64,000 bases of DNA from Cladosporium sp. IMV 00045 (lineage: Eukaryota; Ascomycota; Dothideomycetes; Cladosporiales; Cladosporiaceae). The stretch covers positions 1 through 64,000 of the forward strand of contig MSJI02000926.1 in assembly GCA_001931905.2 (NCBI GenBank). Reading direction: 5' to 3'. The translations under genes were made by a program, and so were the position numbers. Below the pieces are notes generated by a model. It ran no database searches and had not been told where the DNA came from. It saw only the letters and a list, made by a program, of their open reading frames with translations. Below are positions 54,617-64,000 of the stretch, one piece after another (positions within the stretch are counted from its first letter, which is position 1; each line of letters begins with the position of its first letter).

Positions 54617-55083
54617 ATGCCTCCTAAGGTTACCGTCACCCCTGACGAGGACGTCAAGTTCCTCCTCACCATCATCAAGCTAGCCGGCGTTGGCACAGTA
54701 CGAATCCCAGCGATCAGAATCTCTCGCAAAATCCAAGATCACTGACTCACAACCACAGCCGGACTGGCAGAGAGTCTCCGACGAGCTCGGTCTTAAGTCC
54801 AAGGGCGCCGCGTAAGTCCAATCCAGAAATCTTGACCGAAGAGAACACACTCTAACAGTCGATCAGTTCCAAGCGCTTCTCCCGCCTGCCGGAGAAGTAC
54901 GGTATCGGCGCTCCCAAGACCGAGGGCACGCCGGAAGCCACTCCCAACAGCACTCCGAAGAAGGCGAAGGCCAGTCCCAAGAAGACTCCGGGCAGCGCTG
55001 CCAAGAAGCGCAAGATGGTGGAGGTCGAGGAGGTTGAGGATGAGGGCGAGGGTGAGGAGATCAAAGCTGAGGCTGAGGACTAG
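54617..55083 (+). CDS. small basic Myb/SANT-like protein C
   Basis: Exons 54617-54697, 54759-54811 and 54867-55083 with introns of 61 and 55 nt; 116 residues. The domain reads DEDVKFLLTIIKLAGVGT, PDWQRVSDELGLKSKGAA, SKRFSRLPEKYG, which I recognise as the fungal Myb/SANT-like pattern (FLL...I..W..V....G..SKGAA.KR). The tail has TPKKAKASPKKTP and AAKKRK basic repeats and an acidic end. For exon 3 the GATCAG acceptor at 54866 keeps the frame; the nearer AACAG acceptor would shift it. First intron at the same place, before the DW motif, as in A and B. Confidence 0.8.
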
Positions 55084-56757
55084 GCTGTTGTATCTTTGAA
55101 TTGCTAAAGGCCGGCGGGCTGCGAGATGGAGTGTTTTCGAGAGTCGGTTAAGGATATCGAGAGAGTTGGTTTTCTGGAGGGAAGTGTGTGTCTTCGAGAA
55201 ACGGCGTTCGCGTTTACGCTATCCGGCTTGCTTGGAGTAAAATAATCAAGGCACCTGAAAGATTCATCATCAAGCAATCGAATAGCGTGCTCGTTGTCAA
55301 TACTCGCATGTGGCTGTAATGAAAGCAATCGGAAGGCATCAAAGTTCGTTATCAAATGGTCAACGGGCAACTAGTCACAAGATATACAATATCGATGAGA
55401 GGTGGTCGCCATTGGCTCTGGATATATCTTCAATCAACGCAAAATCGTGTTGCTCTTTCTCACTGAAGCTATCTTCACTCACACGATGAGCATAGAGACT
55501 GCTAGCTGATGGAACGCAGAGTATTCGGTCGTGGTAGACGCTGGGAAGAATGCTACTCTCTGAAATTGAGGGAGGGCGTGAAGTCGCAAAGTCAGCTGAA
55601 GATACTGTATACCCTAACCCTAGGTACCCCAATTCAGCACGACCTTGAAGGTTGGACACAGTCAACAATAGCATGTATTTCTTCAATGTTACACGATAGA
55701 GACGGGTCAAACGGTTGACTCTGCGATATGACAATTCGTCCACAACATCAACCCGCCGATCCCATACCCCAGCCTCTGTTTCCTCATCATGCTGGTACTC
55801 AGTGATTTGTGGTGGTATCACAACCCTGATAGAAGCGTTCCGTCTGATAGGCAACTCGTAGAGAGAAGAACATGATGAACGATCTGAGAACTGGATCTGG
55901 GTCTAGTACAATCCATCCATTAGCAGTTCAAGTTCGAGCAAAAACGGGACGAGATCAAAGATCAAACTGAGAATCTGTATTGATTGATGTTGCTCGACAC
56001 ATGCACTGCAGACAATATCGTAATCGATACATATACCTTCAAGTCAGATACTGCAGATATCATCGTATCGCACAATCAACCCAAAAATTGCCCAAAATGA
56101 TTCATTTCGGGGCAGTCCCGACATGTAGACGGCCGAGTCAGAAATGATTGCAGTACGATCTGCTTGTCTCACTCATTCCGTGAACAACAAAGCGCTGTCC
56201 AACACACCGACCTTCAGCCTCAAGTCCCGTCAGCCTTTTGCCACTCTCTGCCCGTCCAATAGAGTTGTAACCCTGCTTACTTACGCTTGGCAGATCCCTG
56301 CGTCATTTCAGCCTCGCAAGTGAAGTTTGTTCGATTAGCCCGTACAATGATGGAGTCCAACACGCCACAAAGCTTGACAAATTTCTGCGGACAGAGGGCG
56401 AGTTAGAAATTTATCAGGACTCAACATTATTTTCTGGGTTGTTGACTGGAGTGGTACAAAACAAGTACTTTGGCGGCGCTGCTCCCTTCGATCAGCCACA
56501 TATTCTTCCTTTGCAATAATCTTGTGCATTTCCTTTGATACCCCCAATATTTGAGCCTGCATCTCTCGCTCGCTCGCTTCTCCTTCTGAGCGCATTTATC
56601 GTCGTCGCTGCCCGTCCGTCATACACCCCCACCACAAGGGCGACTTGACCCCACAGATTTCACACGCTTTTCTGCCTGACGTCCGCTCTCTCTATCACCA
56701 CCCACCTTCTCTTCCACCCACCACCCCCCAACTACCCACTACACATACACAGCAACC
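55084..56757. other. intergenic before Arb1
   Basis: About 1.7 kb. A minus-strand frame at 55375-55854 is open for 159 codons but starts without ATG and resembles nothing. An 11-nt telomere-like tract CCCTAACCCTA lies at 55612-55622. The last 150 bp are pyrimidine- and CCACC-rich, a likely Arb1 leader. Confidence 0.5.
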
Positions 56758-58611
56758 ATGGTCTCAGCATCCAAGGCTGCGCGTGACGCCAAGAAGGCCG
56801 CCGCCGGCAAGGCGCCCAAGGTCAAGAAGGGCACCGAGGATGTCAACGAGCAGATGAAGAAGATGGATCTGCAGGAGGACAGCGAGGGTATCTCCGACAG
56901 AGTCACCACCGGTGTGCTCTCCTCCCTCGAGGCTTCCCGCGACGTCAAGATCACCTCTGCCTCCCTGGTGTTCCACGGCAAGGTCCTGTTCAACGACACT
57001 ACCCTCGAGATCTCCTACGGTCGCCGCTACGGTCTCCTCGGTGAGAACGGCTGCGGCAAGTCTACTCTCCTCAAGGCCATCTCCAAGCGCGAGTACCCCT
57101 TCCCCGAGCACATCGACATCTACCTGCTCAACGAGGGTGCCGAGAAGTCCGACACTGGCGCTCTCGACTGGGTCGTTCAGCAGGCCCAGGCCAAGCTCGA
57201 CGAGATGGAGAAGCAGGCCGAGGTCATCCTCGAGGAGGAGGGTCCCAACAGCCCCAAGCTTGAGGACCTGTACGAGCGCATCGACGGCATGGACCCCTCC
57301 ACCTTCCACACTCGCGCCTCGCTCATCCTGACTGGTCTCGGTTTCAACAAGAAGACCATGGATAAGAAGACCAAGGACATGTCCGGTGGCTGGCGTATGC
57401 GTGTTGCCCTCGCCAAGGCCCTCTTCGTCAAGCCCTCTCTGCTCCTCCTCGACGACCCCACTGCCCATTTGGATTTGGAGGCCTGCGTGTGGCTCGAGGA
57501 GTACCTCAAGAAGTGGGACCGCACCCTCGTCCTCGTCTCCCACTCTCTCGACTTCCTGAACGGCGTGTGCACCAACATGATGGACATGCGCCAGCAGCAG
57601 CTCATGTACTTCGGTGGTAACTACGACTCCTACATCAAGACCCGTGGTGAGCAGGAGGTCAACCAGCAGAAGGCCTACGAGAAGCAGCAGGAGGAAATCA
57701 AGCACATCAAGAAGTTCATCGCCAGCGCCGGTACCTACGCCAACTTGGTCCGCCAGGCCAAGTCCCGCCAGAAGATCCTCGACAAGATGGAGGCCGACGG
57801 CTTCATCCAGCCCGTGCACCAGGACCGCGTGTTCAGCTTCCGCTTCGCCGACGTCGAGAAGCTCCCCCCTCCCGTGCTGTCCCTCGACAACGTCACCTTC
57901 TCCTACTCCGGCAAGAAGGAGGACAACCTGTACGAGAACCTCGACTTCGGTGTCGACATGGACTCGCGTACCGCCCTCGTCGGCCCCAACGGTGTCGGCA
58001 AGTCGACCCTCCTCAACATCTTCACCGGCAAGCTCTCGCCCACCAGCGGCCAGGTTTCCCGCCACACCCACTTGAAGCTCGGCATGTACTCTCAGCACTC
58101 GGCCGAGCAGCTCGACCTGACCAAGAACGCGCTCGAGTTCGTTCGCGACCGCTACCCCGCCGTGTCCCAGGACTACCAGTACTGGCGCCAGCAGCTGGGC
58201 AAGTACGGCCTGAGCGGTGACGCGCAGACCGCCCTCATGGGCACCCTCTCCGAGGGCCAGAAGAGCAGAATCGTCTTCGCCCTCCTCGCCATCGACGGCC
58301 CCAACATGCTCCTGCTCGACGAGCCCACCAACGGTCTCGACATCCCCACCATCGACTCCCTGGCCGACGCCATCAACGACTTCACCGGTGGCTGTGTCGT
58401 CGTCTCTCACGACTTCAGGTATGATATACCCCCTTGAAAATGCCACAGAACATTCTGAAGTGCAAATGCTAACGTATTGTCTAGACTGCTCGACAAGATC
58501 GCCAAGGACATCATGGTGTGCGAGAACAAGACCGTCACGCGCTGGGACGGCAGCATCGGCGAGTACAAGAAGGCCCTGCAGAAGAAGATGATCGCCTCCG
58601 GTGCCGTCTAA
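56758..58611 (+). CDS. arb1: ABC-F ATPase Arb1 (ribosome biogenesis)
   Basis: Cytosolic/nuclear twin-cassette ATPase without membrane domains, needed for 40S and 60S ribosome biogenesis and linked to ribosome-stalling quality control. Exons 56758-58418 and 58485-58611 (66-nt intron), 595 residues. Cassette 1: Walker A GENGCGKS near residue 97, signature MSGGWRMR, Walker B LLLLDDPT. Cassette 2: Walker A GPNGVGKS near 411, signature LSEGQKSR, Walker [12 protein letters not shown], switch His in VVSHDFR. Lys-rich N-terminus as in Arb1/ABCF2. Very strong C-ending codon bias, which also leaves a 665-codon antisense frame open by chance. Confidence 0.96.
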
Positions 58612-60152
58612 GCAGCAGCACCTTCGGCCTCGTCGCGCGTATGACTCATATTTTTTCTTCTTCTTCTCCTGACGAAACCCGGAAAAAAGATGAAGCCCGG
58701 ATATGCATACAACCAAATGATAGATTGATGAAAGTTCTTCTTTTTGAGAGGAAAAAAGCATTGGGATTGGGGTCTTCTTTTTTATCTATACCGGAAAAAG
58801 GGCTTAAGCTCTTTCCTTTGGTTCTTTTTATGAAATGATTATGTTTTCTTTTTGAACCTTTGGCATCAAAGCCTTCTTCCTTTCTTCTCTAAGTCCTCTG
58901 ATACACCACGCGTTTCTTCAAGCTATTCGCTAGAGAATCTAATCCAACGTAGGCAGACATCAATTTTGGTTCCGAGTTGAAGAGAACGATAAAACACAAA
59001 TCCCATTCACATACCTCCAAAGACCATGTGAGAGCACTCGTAAATCAAAGCAGAAAAAACCCCGTAGACGCCCAACCACAACTCACCAGCATACCTACCT
59101 ACCTACCTACTTACCCTTCTAATAAACTCTTCTTAATCTACAGGCCAAAACATCCTCAGCTCAGCTCGATTTCTAGCTTTATTATATCGAAGCGGTGAAC
59201 TTTTTCTGATCGCGTTCCCACCTGTTCCCAACCTACCTATTCTCTCCCTTCTTCTTTCTTTTTAAGGGATTGCTCCTCTCTCTTTCCGCAATGGACGGAC
59301 CGGTGGGATGTTTTGTATGTGCAAAAACTTGCCGCGTACATGTATTCGTCGTCGTTGTGTCTTCCAAGAAGAGGAATCGCTTCAGCACACAAACAGACAG
59401 GGGGAAGATGGAGGAGGGACGGGATGGACGGTTGGGGTTGGTGTATCCAGCGAACAGCCTCCCTTTTCAATAAGCATACCATGTGTACAATCCTACATCA
59501 TCACAGAAAGCGCAGGCGCAAAGATCGAAGCAGGAGGCTTAGGGAAAATGCATGTGGAGCCGTCTGCGAAGCGTGAGGTGGAATGAGGAATCTGGATTCA
59601 GCATTCTGCAGTGCCTGACAGCGATGGCGAACGATACGTACATAAAAGAGTACATGCACGTGTCTTCTGTGGATGAAGTGGCCTTTTTGTCACTCGTCGG
59701 TCTTTGTCGTGGTCATTGCATTGTAAGTGTCCGAAATGAGATCTGCGCTACGTGAAGGATTTCCGCCTCGTACTTGAGAAGTCTGTGAGGTGATATATTT
59801 CATCATTTTCCTCTCGAGTACCTAGGGACATCGACTTTTGTGAACGATGCTCATGATGTGTGAAGTTGAGCGGATCATCGGGGAGGTGATTTACGTGCAA
59901 TGAGATAGGTGCACATGTGATGAAGACGCGATGTTTTGCTCCAGGCATGTTTGATGAACGCATGTAGAGCGGCACTGATGGTATGGGACAAAATCAATGA
60001 GCTTGAATTCTTGCTTGGCCCTTGCCTTGAACTTTTTTTTCCCCCCTTCGTATACACTTTTATCTATTCATGAAGCTTTTGTTTCGTAATCACACGCTCA
60101 GACGTGGAAACATTCCCTTTTTTCATTCCCACATTTCTGTACAGGACCAAAT
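58612..60152. other. convergent spacer Arb1/Lys9 (left copy)
   Basis: About 1.5 kb with both 3' UTRs. Carries an ACCT tetranucleotide repeat near 59095-59113. Short frames here are not conserved in the right copy (61252-62699), arguing against coding. Confidence 0.6.
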
Positions 60153-60500
60153 CTAAGCAAGAGTCTTCTCGACAAGCTTGATGCCGTACTTCTCATCGAG
60201 CTTGACGCGGATACCCTCGCTGAGCTCCGGCGTCACGGGAGCGAGCACACCCTTCTGGGAGATCTCGCCGCTGAGGACCATGAGAACTGCAACAGCGCAG
60301 GGGACGCCGACCAGCTTGGCCATGGCGGAGTAGCCGCCGCTGCCCTCCTTCTCGCCGTACTCGGTGAGGGTGGAGGTGCGCGTCTCCTTGCGGCCGTCGG
60401 CGTGCTCGATGAAGAACTTGTGCTGCAGCATCACCATGTCGCGCTCGCCCTCGGCGTACCCCATCTTCTGCTCCATGCTGGCGCACAGGCAGTCGAGCGG
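60153..60500 (-). CDS. saccharopine reductase Lys9, C-terminal fragment (left copy)
   Basis: Last 115 residues of the gene at 62700-63961, in frame and intact up to the N gap. Cut by the assembly; I see no stop or frameshift. It differs from the right copy only by scattered, mostly silent substitutions. Confidence 0.9.
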   Translation of the reverse strand, partial: PLDCLCASMEQKMGYAEGERDMVMLQHKFFIEHADGRKETRTSTLTEYGEKEGSGGYSAMAKLVGVPCAVAVLMVLSGEISQKGVLAPVTPELSEGIRVKLDEKYGIKLVEKTLA

Positions 60501-60520
60501 NNNNNNNNNNNNNNNNNNNN
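60501..60520. other. assembly gap (20 N)
   Basis: Second 20-N placeholder. Lys9 is cut on the left side and Arb1 begins mid-exon on the right side, so the flanks are not continuous. Confidence 0.98.
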
Positions 60521-61251
60521 ACCTTCTCCTACTCCGGCAAGAAGGAGGACAACCTGTACGAGAACCTCGACTTCGGTGTCGACATGGACTCGCGTACCGC
60601 CCTCGTCGGCCCCAACGGTGTCGGCAAGTCGACCCTCCTCAACATCTTCACCGGCAAGCTCTCGCCCACCAGCGGCCAGGTTTCCCGCCACACCCACTTG
60701 AAGCTCGGCATGTACTCTCAGCACTCGGCCGAGCAGCTCGACCTGACCAAGAACGCGCTCGAGTTCGTCCGCGACCGCTACCCCGCCGTGTCCCAGGACT
60801 ACCAGTACTGGCGCCAGCAGCTGGGCAAGTACGGCCTGAGCGGTGACGCGCAGACGGCCCTCATGGGCACCCTGTCTGAGGGCCAGAAGAGCAGAATCGT
60901 CTTCGCCCTCCTCGCCATCGACGGCCCCAACATGCTCCTGCTCGACGAGCCCACCAACGGTCTCGACATCCCCACCATCGACTCCCTGGCCGACGCCATC
61001 AACGACTTCACCGGTGGCTGTGTTGTCGTCTCTCACGACTTCAGGTAAGATATACCCCCCCTTGAAGAAATCAGCTCTCACATGTTTTCGAATTGCAAAT
61101 GCTAACTCACTTTCCTCTCCACAGACTGCTCGACAAGATCGCCAAGGACATCATGGTGTGCGAGAACAAGACCGTCACGCGCTGGGACGGCAGCATCGGC
61201 GAGTACAAGAAGGCCCTGCAGAAGAAGATGATTGCCGCCGGTGCCGTCTAA
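60521..61251 (+). CDS. arb1: Arb1 C-terminal fragment (right copy)
   Basis: Exon part 60521-61044, intron 61045-61124 (80 nt, against 66 nt in the left copy), exon 61125-61251. Encodes the second ABC cassette with intact Walker A, signature and Walker B. The 5' part of the gene is missing because the contig starts here, beginning in frame at TFSYSGKK. Protein sequence is almost identical to the full gene (ends IAAGAV instead of IASGAV). Confidence 0.92.
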
Positions 61252-62699
61252 GCACCTTTCTTGCGTATGACTCATTTTGTTTTTCTTCTTCTCTTGACGA
61301 AACCCGGAAAAAAAGAGACCAAAGCAGGCAAGCAAGCAAGCCCCGGATATGCATACAACCAAATGATAGATTGATGAAGTTTGAAAAAAAGCATTGGGAT
61401 TGGGGTCTTCCTTTTTATATCTACACGGGAAAAAGAGCGTGAGCTCTTTCTCTTTGGTTCTTTTTATGAAATGATTATGTTCTTCTGTTTAATCCTTTGG
61501 CGTCAAACCTTCTTTCTTCTCATATCCTCTGATACACCACGCATCTCGTCAAGCTATTCGCTAGAGAATCTAATCCAACGTAGGCAGACATCGATTTTGC
61601 TTCCGAGTCGAAGAGAAGGATAAAACTTACATCCTAATTACATACCTCTAAGACCATGTAAGAGCATTCGTAAATCAAAGTAGAAAAAAACCCGTAGACA
61701 CCCAACCATAACTCATCAACATACCTACCTACGTACCTACTTACCCTTCTAATAATAAACTCTTCTCAATCCACAGGCCAAAACACCCCCAGCCCAGCTC
61801 GATTTCTTGCTTGATTTATACCGAAGGGGTGAAATATTTTCCGATCGTGTTCCCACCTATCATTCCCAACTCTGTTCTCTCCCTTCTTCCTGTTTTTCGG
61901 GATTTCTCTTTTCTCTCTTTCCGCGTTGGACGGACCGGTGGAATGTGTTACATATGCCAGAAGCATTTGCCGCGTGCGTGCATCTGTCGTCGTCGTGTCT
62001 TCCCAGAAGAAAAGAGGAGAGGAATCGCTTCAGCACACAGACAAACAGGAGGAGGGACGGGATAGACGGTTGGGTGTTGGTGTATCCAACGAACAGTCTT
62101 CGTTTTCAAGAAGCATACCATGAATGCAATCCTACATGCATCACAAAAAGCGCAGGCGCGAAGGCTGAAAGCAGGAGGCTTAGGGAATTGGAGCCGTCTG
62201 CGAAGTGTGAGGTTGAATGAGGAATCTGGATTCAGCATTCTACAGCACAGAATAGCCATGGCAGACGATGCGCTCATGAAAGAGGATGTGTCTTCTGTGG
62301 ATGAAGTGGCTTTTGTCTCACTCGTCGGTCTTTGTCGTGGTCATCGCATTCCAAGTGTCTTGAGATGAGATCTGCGCTGCAGAGCCAGGAGATGGACTGT
62401 AAAGTTGAGCGGATCATCGGGGAGGTGAGTTATGTGCAATGAGATGGGTGCACATGTGATGGAGACGCGATGTTTTGCTCCAAGCCTTATTGATGAACGG
62501 CATGTAGAGCGGCTCTGATATGGGACAAAATCAATGAGCTTGAATTCTTGCTTGGCCCTTGCCTTGAACTTTTGTTTTCCCCCTTCGTATACACTTTTAT
62601 CTATTCGTGAAGTCTTTCTTTTTGCATAATCACACGTCTCAGAGGAATCGTGGTAACATCCCGTTTTTCCATTCCCACATTTCTGTACCAGACCTAAAT
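61252..62699. other. convergent spacer Arb1/Lys9 (right copy)
   Basis: Counterpart of 58612-60152, about 90 bp shorter through many small deletions. No gene seen. Confidence 0.6.
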
Positions 62700-63961
62700 C
62701 TAAGCAAGAGTCTTCTCCACAAGCTTGATGCCGTACTTCTCATCAAGCTTGACGCGGATGCCCTCGCTGAGCTCAGGCGTGACGGGAGCGAGCACGCCCT
62801 TCTGGGAGATCTCGCCGCTGAGGACCATGAGAACTGCAACAGCGCAGGGGACGCCGACCAGCTTGGCCATGGCGGAGTAGCCGCCGCTGCCCTCCTTCTC
62901 GCCGTACTCGGTGAGGGTGGAGGTGCGCGTCTCCTTGCGGCCGTCGGCGTGCTCGATGAAGAACTTGTGCTGCAGCATCACCATGTCGCGCTCGCCCTCG
63001 GCGTACCCCATCTTCTGCTCCATGCTGGCGCACAGGCAGTCGAGCGGGGTGCCGCGCGGGGTGATCTTCTCCGTCGAGCTGAGGAGGCCGTACCAGCGCA
63101 GACCGGCCAGGATGCGCTCCTTCTCCTCGTTCGACTGGAACTTGGCCTTGCTCTCTACCGCCCAGGTGAGGTCTTGCTCGGAGTGCGAGCTGGCGCCCAG
63201 GATCTTGGCGGTCGCCTCCGCCCAGGGGATGGGGGTCTTGAGGAAGTCGTGCTCGGTGTCGGAGAGGAAACCGAGGTTGCTGAGAGTCTGCACGAAGGCA
63301 GGGTTGCCCTGATAGCGGAGGGTGCCGCGGATGAGGGTCTGGGCCTCGGGGATGTCGTAGCGCTCGCGGAAGGGAGTGCTGTCGCGGTTGGGGTAGGCCT
63401 CGAAGGCGTAGCCGGGGTAGATGTAGTATGGGCGGGCGGTACTCATGAGCTCAGGGCCGGGGGTGGTGACCTTCTGGCCGTCGCGGTAGAAGGTGGCGGT
63501 GTTGCGGGCGGCGAGCAGGACGCCGCGAGGCGACCAGGAGAACTTGTAGCCGAGCGGGTTGTCGCTGGACTCCGGGGCGGGCAGGCCACCGCAGTAGGAG
63601 AGGAAGCCGGTGATCTTGCCGCCCTCCTTGTGCACCTCGTCGATGGTCTTGACGGCGTACAGGTGGTCGATGCCGGGGTCCAGACCGATCTCGTTGAAGA
63701 CGGTGATGCCGGCGTCCTTGGCCTCCTTGTCCAGGGCCATCATGGCGTCGGAGACGTAGGAGGTGGTGACGACATGCTTCTTGACCTTGATGGCGGCCTT
63801 GATGACGACGGCGTGGAAGGTGTAGGGAATGAGGGAGATGACAAGGTCGTTCTTGCTGATTTCGCTCTCGAGGGCGGCGGTGTCGGAGACGTCGAGGGAG
63901 ATGGGAGTGGCGTTCTTGAGGCCTTCGGCGAGGGCCTTGGCGCTGTTGAGGGTACGGCAGG
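62700..63961 (-). CDS. saccharopine reductase Lys9 (N-terminal exon beyond window)
   Basis: NADP-dependent, L-glutamate-forming saccharopine dehydrogenase: condenses 2-aminoadipate semialdehyde with glutamate, the penultimate step of fungal lysine synthesis. The exon 62700-63961 encodes 419 residues; the preceding intron runs off the window at 64000 and shows a GTACTAACATG branch region and a CCCCAG acceptor. Only about 30 N-terminal residues (the nucleotide-binding loop) should be missing. Visible motifs: CRTLNSAKALAEG, LVISLIPYTFHA, KHVVTTSYVSDAM, NEIGLDPGIDHLYAVKTI, FLSYCGGLPAPE. The last 115 codons are duplicated left of the gap. Confidence 0.95.
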
Positions 63962-64000
63962 CTGGGGGGAGACAGACATGTTAGTACATGCTGTGGAAGT

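Larger units (their letters stand above)
57895..60500. repeat. left copy of a 2.6-kb duplicated segment
   Basis: Matches 60521-63047: the last third of Arb1, the convergent spacer and the last 115 codons of Lys9. Exons are nearly identical, the spacer has many small indels, and the copy stops at the second N gap. Confidence 0.9.
60521..63047. repeat. right copy of the 2.6-kb duplicated segment
   Basis: Counterpart of 57895-60500. Sequence after 63047 has no partner in the window because the left copy is cut. Confidence 0.9.

Noticed and set aside
55375..55854. 159-codon minus-strand frame before Arb1
   Set aside because: Begins at a non-ATG codon, has no recognisable domain and sits in a region with no other coding signal. 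It could still be an exon, but I cannot support it.
56764..58761. 665-codon open frame antisense to Arb1
   Set aside because: Follows from the strong C/G third-position bias of Arb1; its product is a Leu/Val/Gly-rich string with no family match, and the sense strand encodes a fully conserved ABC-F ATPase.
1..64000. CRISPR arrays, operons, prokaryotic promoters, tRNA genes
   Set aside because: The DNA is fungal nuclear. I found no regularly spaced repeats and no convincing tRNA A-box/B-box pair.

Overview
The window is nuclear DNA of a filamentous ascomycete (Pezizomycotina; a Dothideomycete is my guess, the class is not provable from here). Evidence: 47-271 nt GT-AG spliceosomal introns, several with a TACTAAC-type branch point; fungal-specific genes (Mmm1, Cut12, Gcn2, Gpi7, Lys9, DUF2015); GC-rich third codon positions; and a transposon relic with RIP-like C-to-T/G-to-A decay. 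There are no operons. Exon joins below are my own reading of the sequence and of family conservation.

Layout: 1-4176 class V myosin (-, C-terminus off the edge); 6521-8386 Cut12-type spindle-pole protein (-); 8793-13493 eIF2alpha kinase Gcn2 (+); 14092-14230 25-residue ribosomal protein eL41 (-); 14582-16632 FHA-domain Ser/Thr kinase (+); 16817-17992 SDR oxidoreductase (-); 18289-19803 Mmm1 copy 1 (+); 20956-21484 aspartokinase copy 1, cut by a 20-N gap; 21505-22761 transposon relic; 22944-24447 Mmm1 copy 2; 25637-27314 complete aspartokinase; 28437-28900 mS33 (-); 29177-30286 RNase III (+); 30287-36158 gene-poor stretch; 36159-39279 Gpi7 (-); 39988-42498 Mei2-like RNA-binding protein (-); 44210-46879 Sec15 (+); 47192-47721 DUF2015 protein (-); 48241-49043 eL28 (+); 49819-51049 Hsh49/SF3b4 (-); 51293-51638 Tom7 (+); 52287-55083 three related small basic Myb/SANT-like proteins; 56758-58611 Arb1 (+); 60153-60500 Lys9 fragment, second 20-N gap, 60521-61251 Arb1 fragment, 62700-63961 near-complete Lys9 (-).

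The most important structural point is that both N gaps sit between two near-identical copies of the same genes: 18106-21484 matches 22762-26158, and 57895-60500 matches 60521-63047. In each case the left copy is cut off at the gap. This looks like overlapping contigs of two haplotypes (or homeologous subgenomes) placed end to end rather than real tandem duplication. The first pair also shows a structural difference: the right copy begins exactly at a TA dinucleotide next to a RIP-decayed Tc1/mariner element lying in what is, in the left copy, the shared SDR/Mmm1 promoter.

Functional threads: Gcn2 (amino-acid starvation sensor) shares the window with two enzymes of the kind its target transcription factor controls, aspartokinase (with TGACTC sites upstream) and Lys9; ribosome production and translation (eL41, eL28, Arb1, RNase III, mS33); secretion and polarity (myosin V, Sec15, Gpi7); mitochondrial membranes (Mmm1, Tom7). 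The least described items are the three-gene Myb/SANT-like cluster at 52.3-55.1 kb and the 5.9-kb gene-poor interval at 30.3-36.2 kb.
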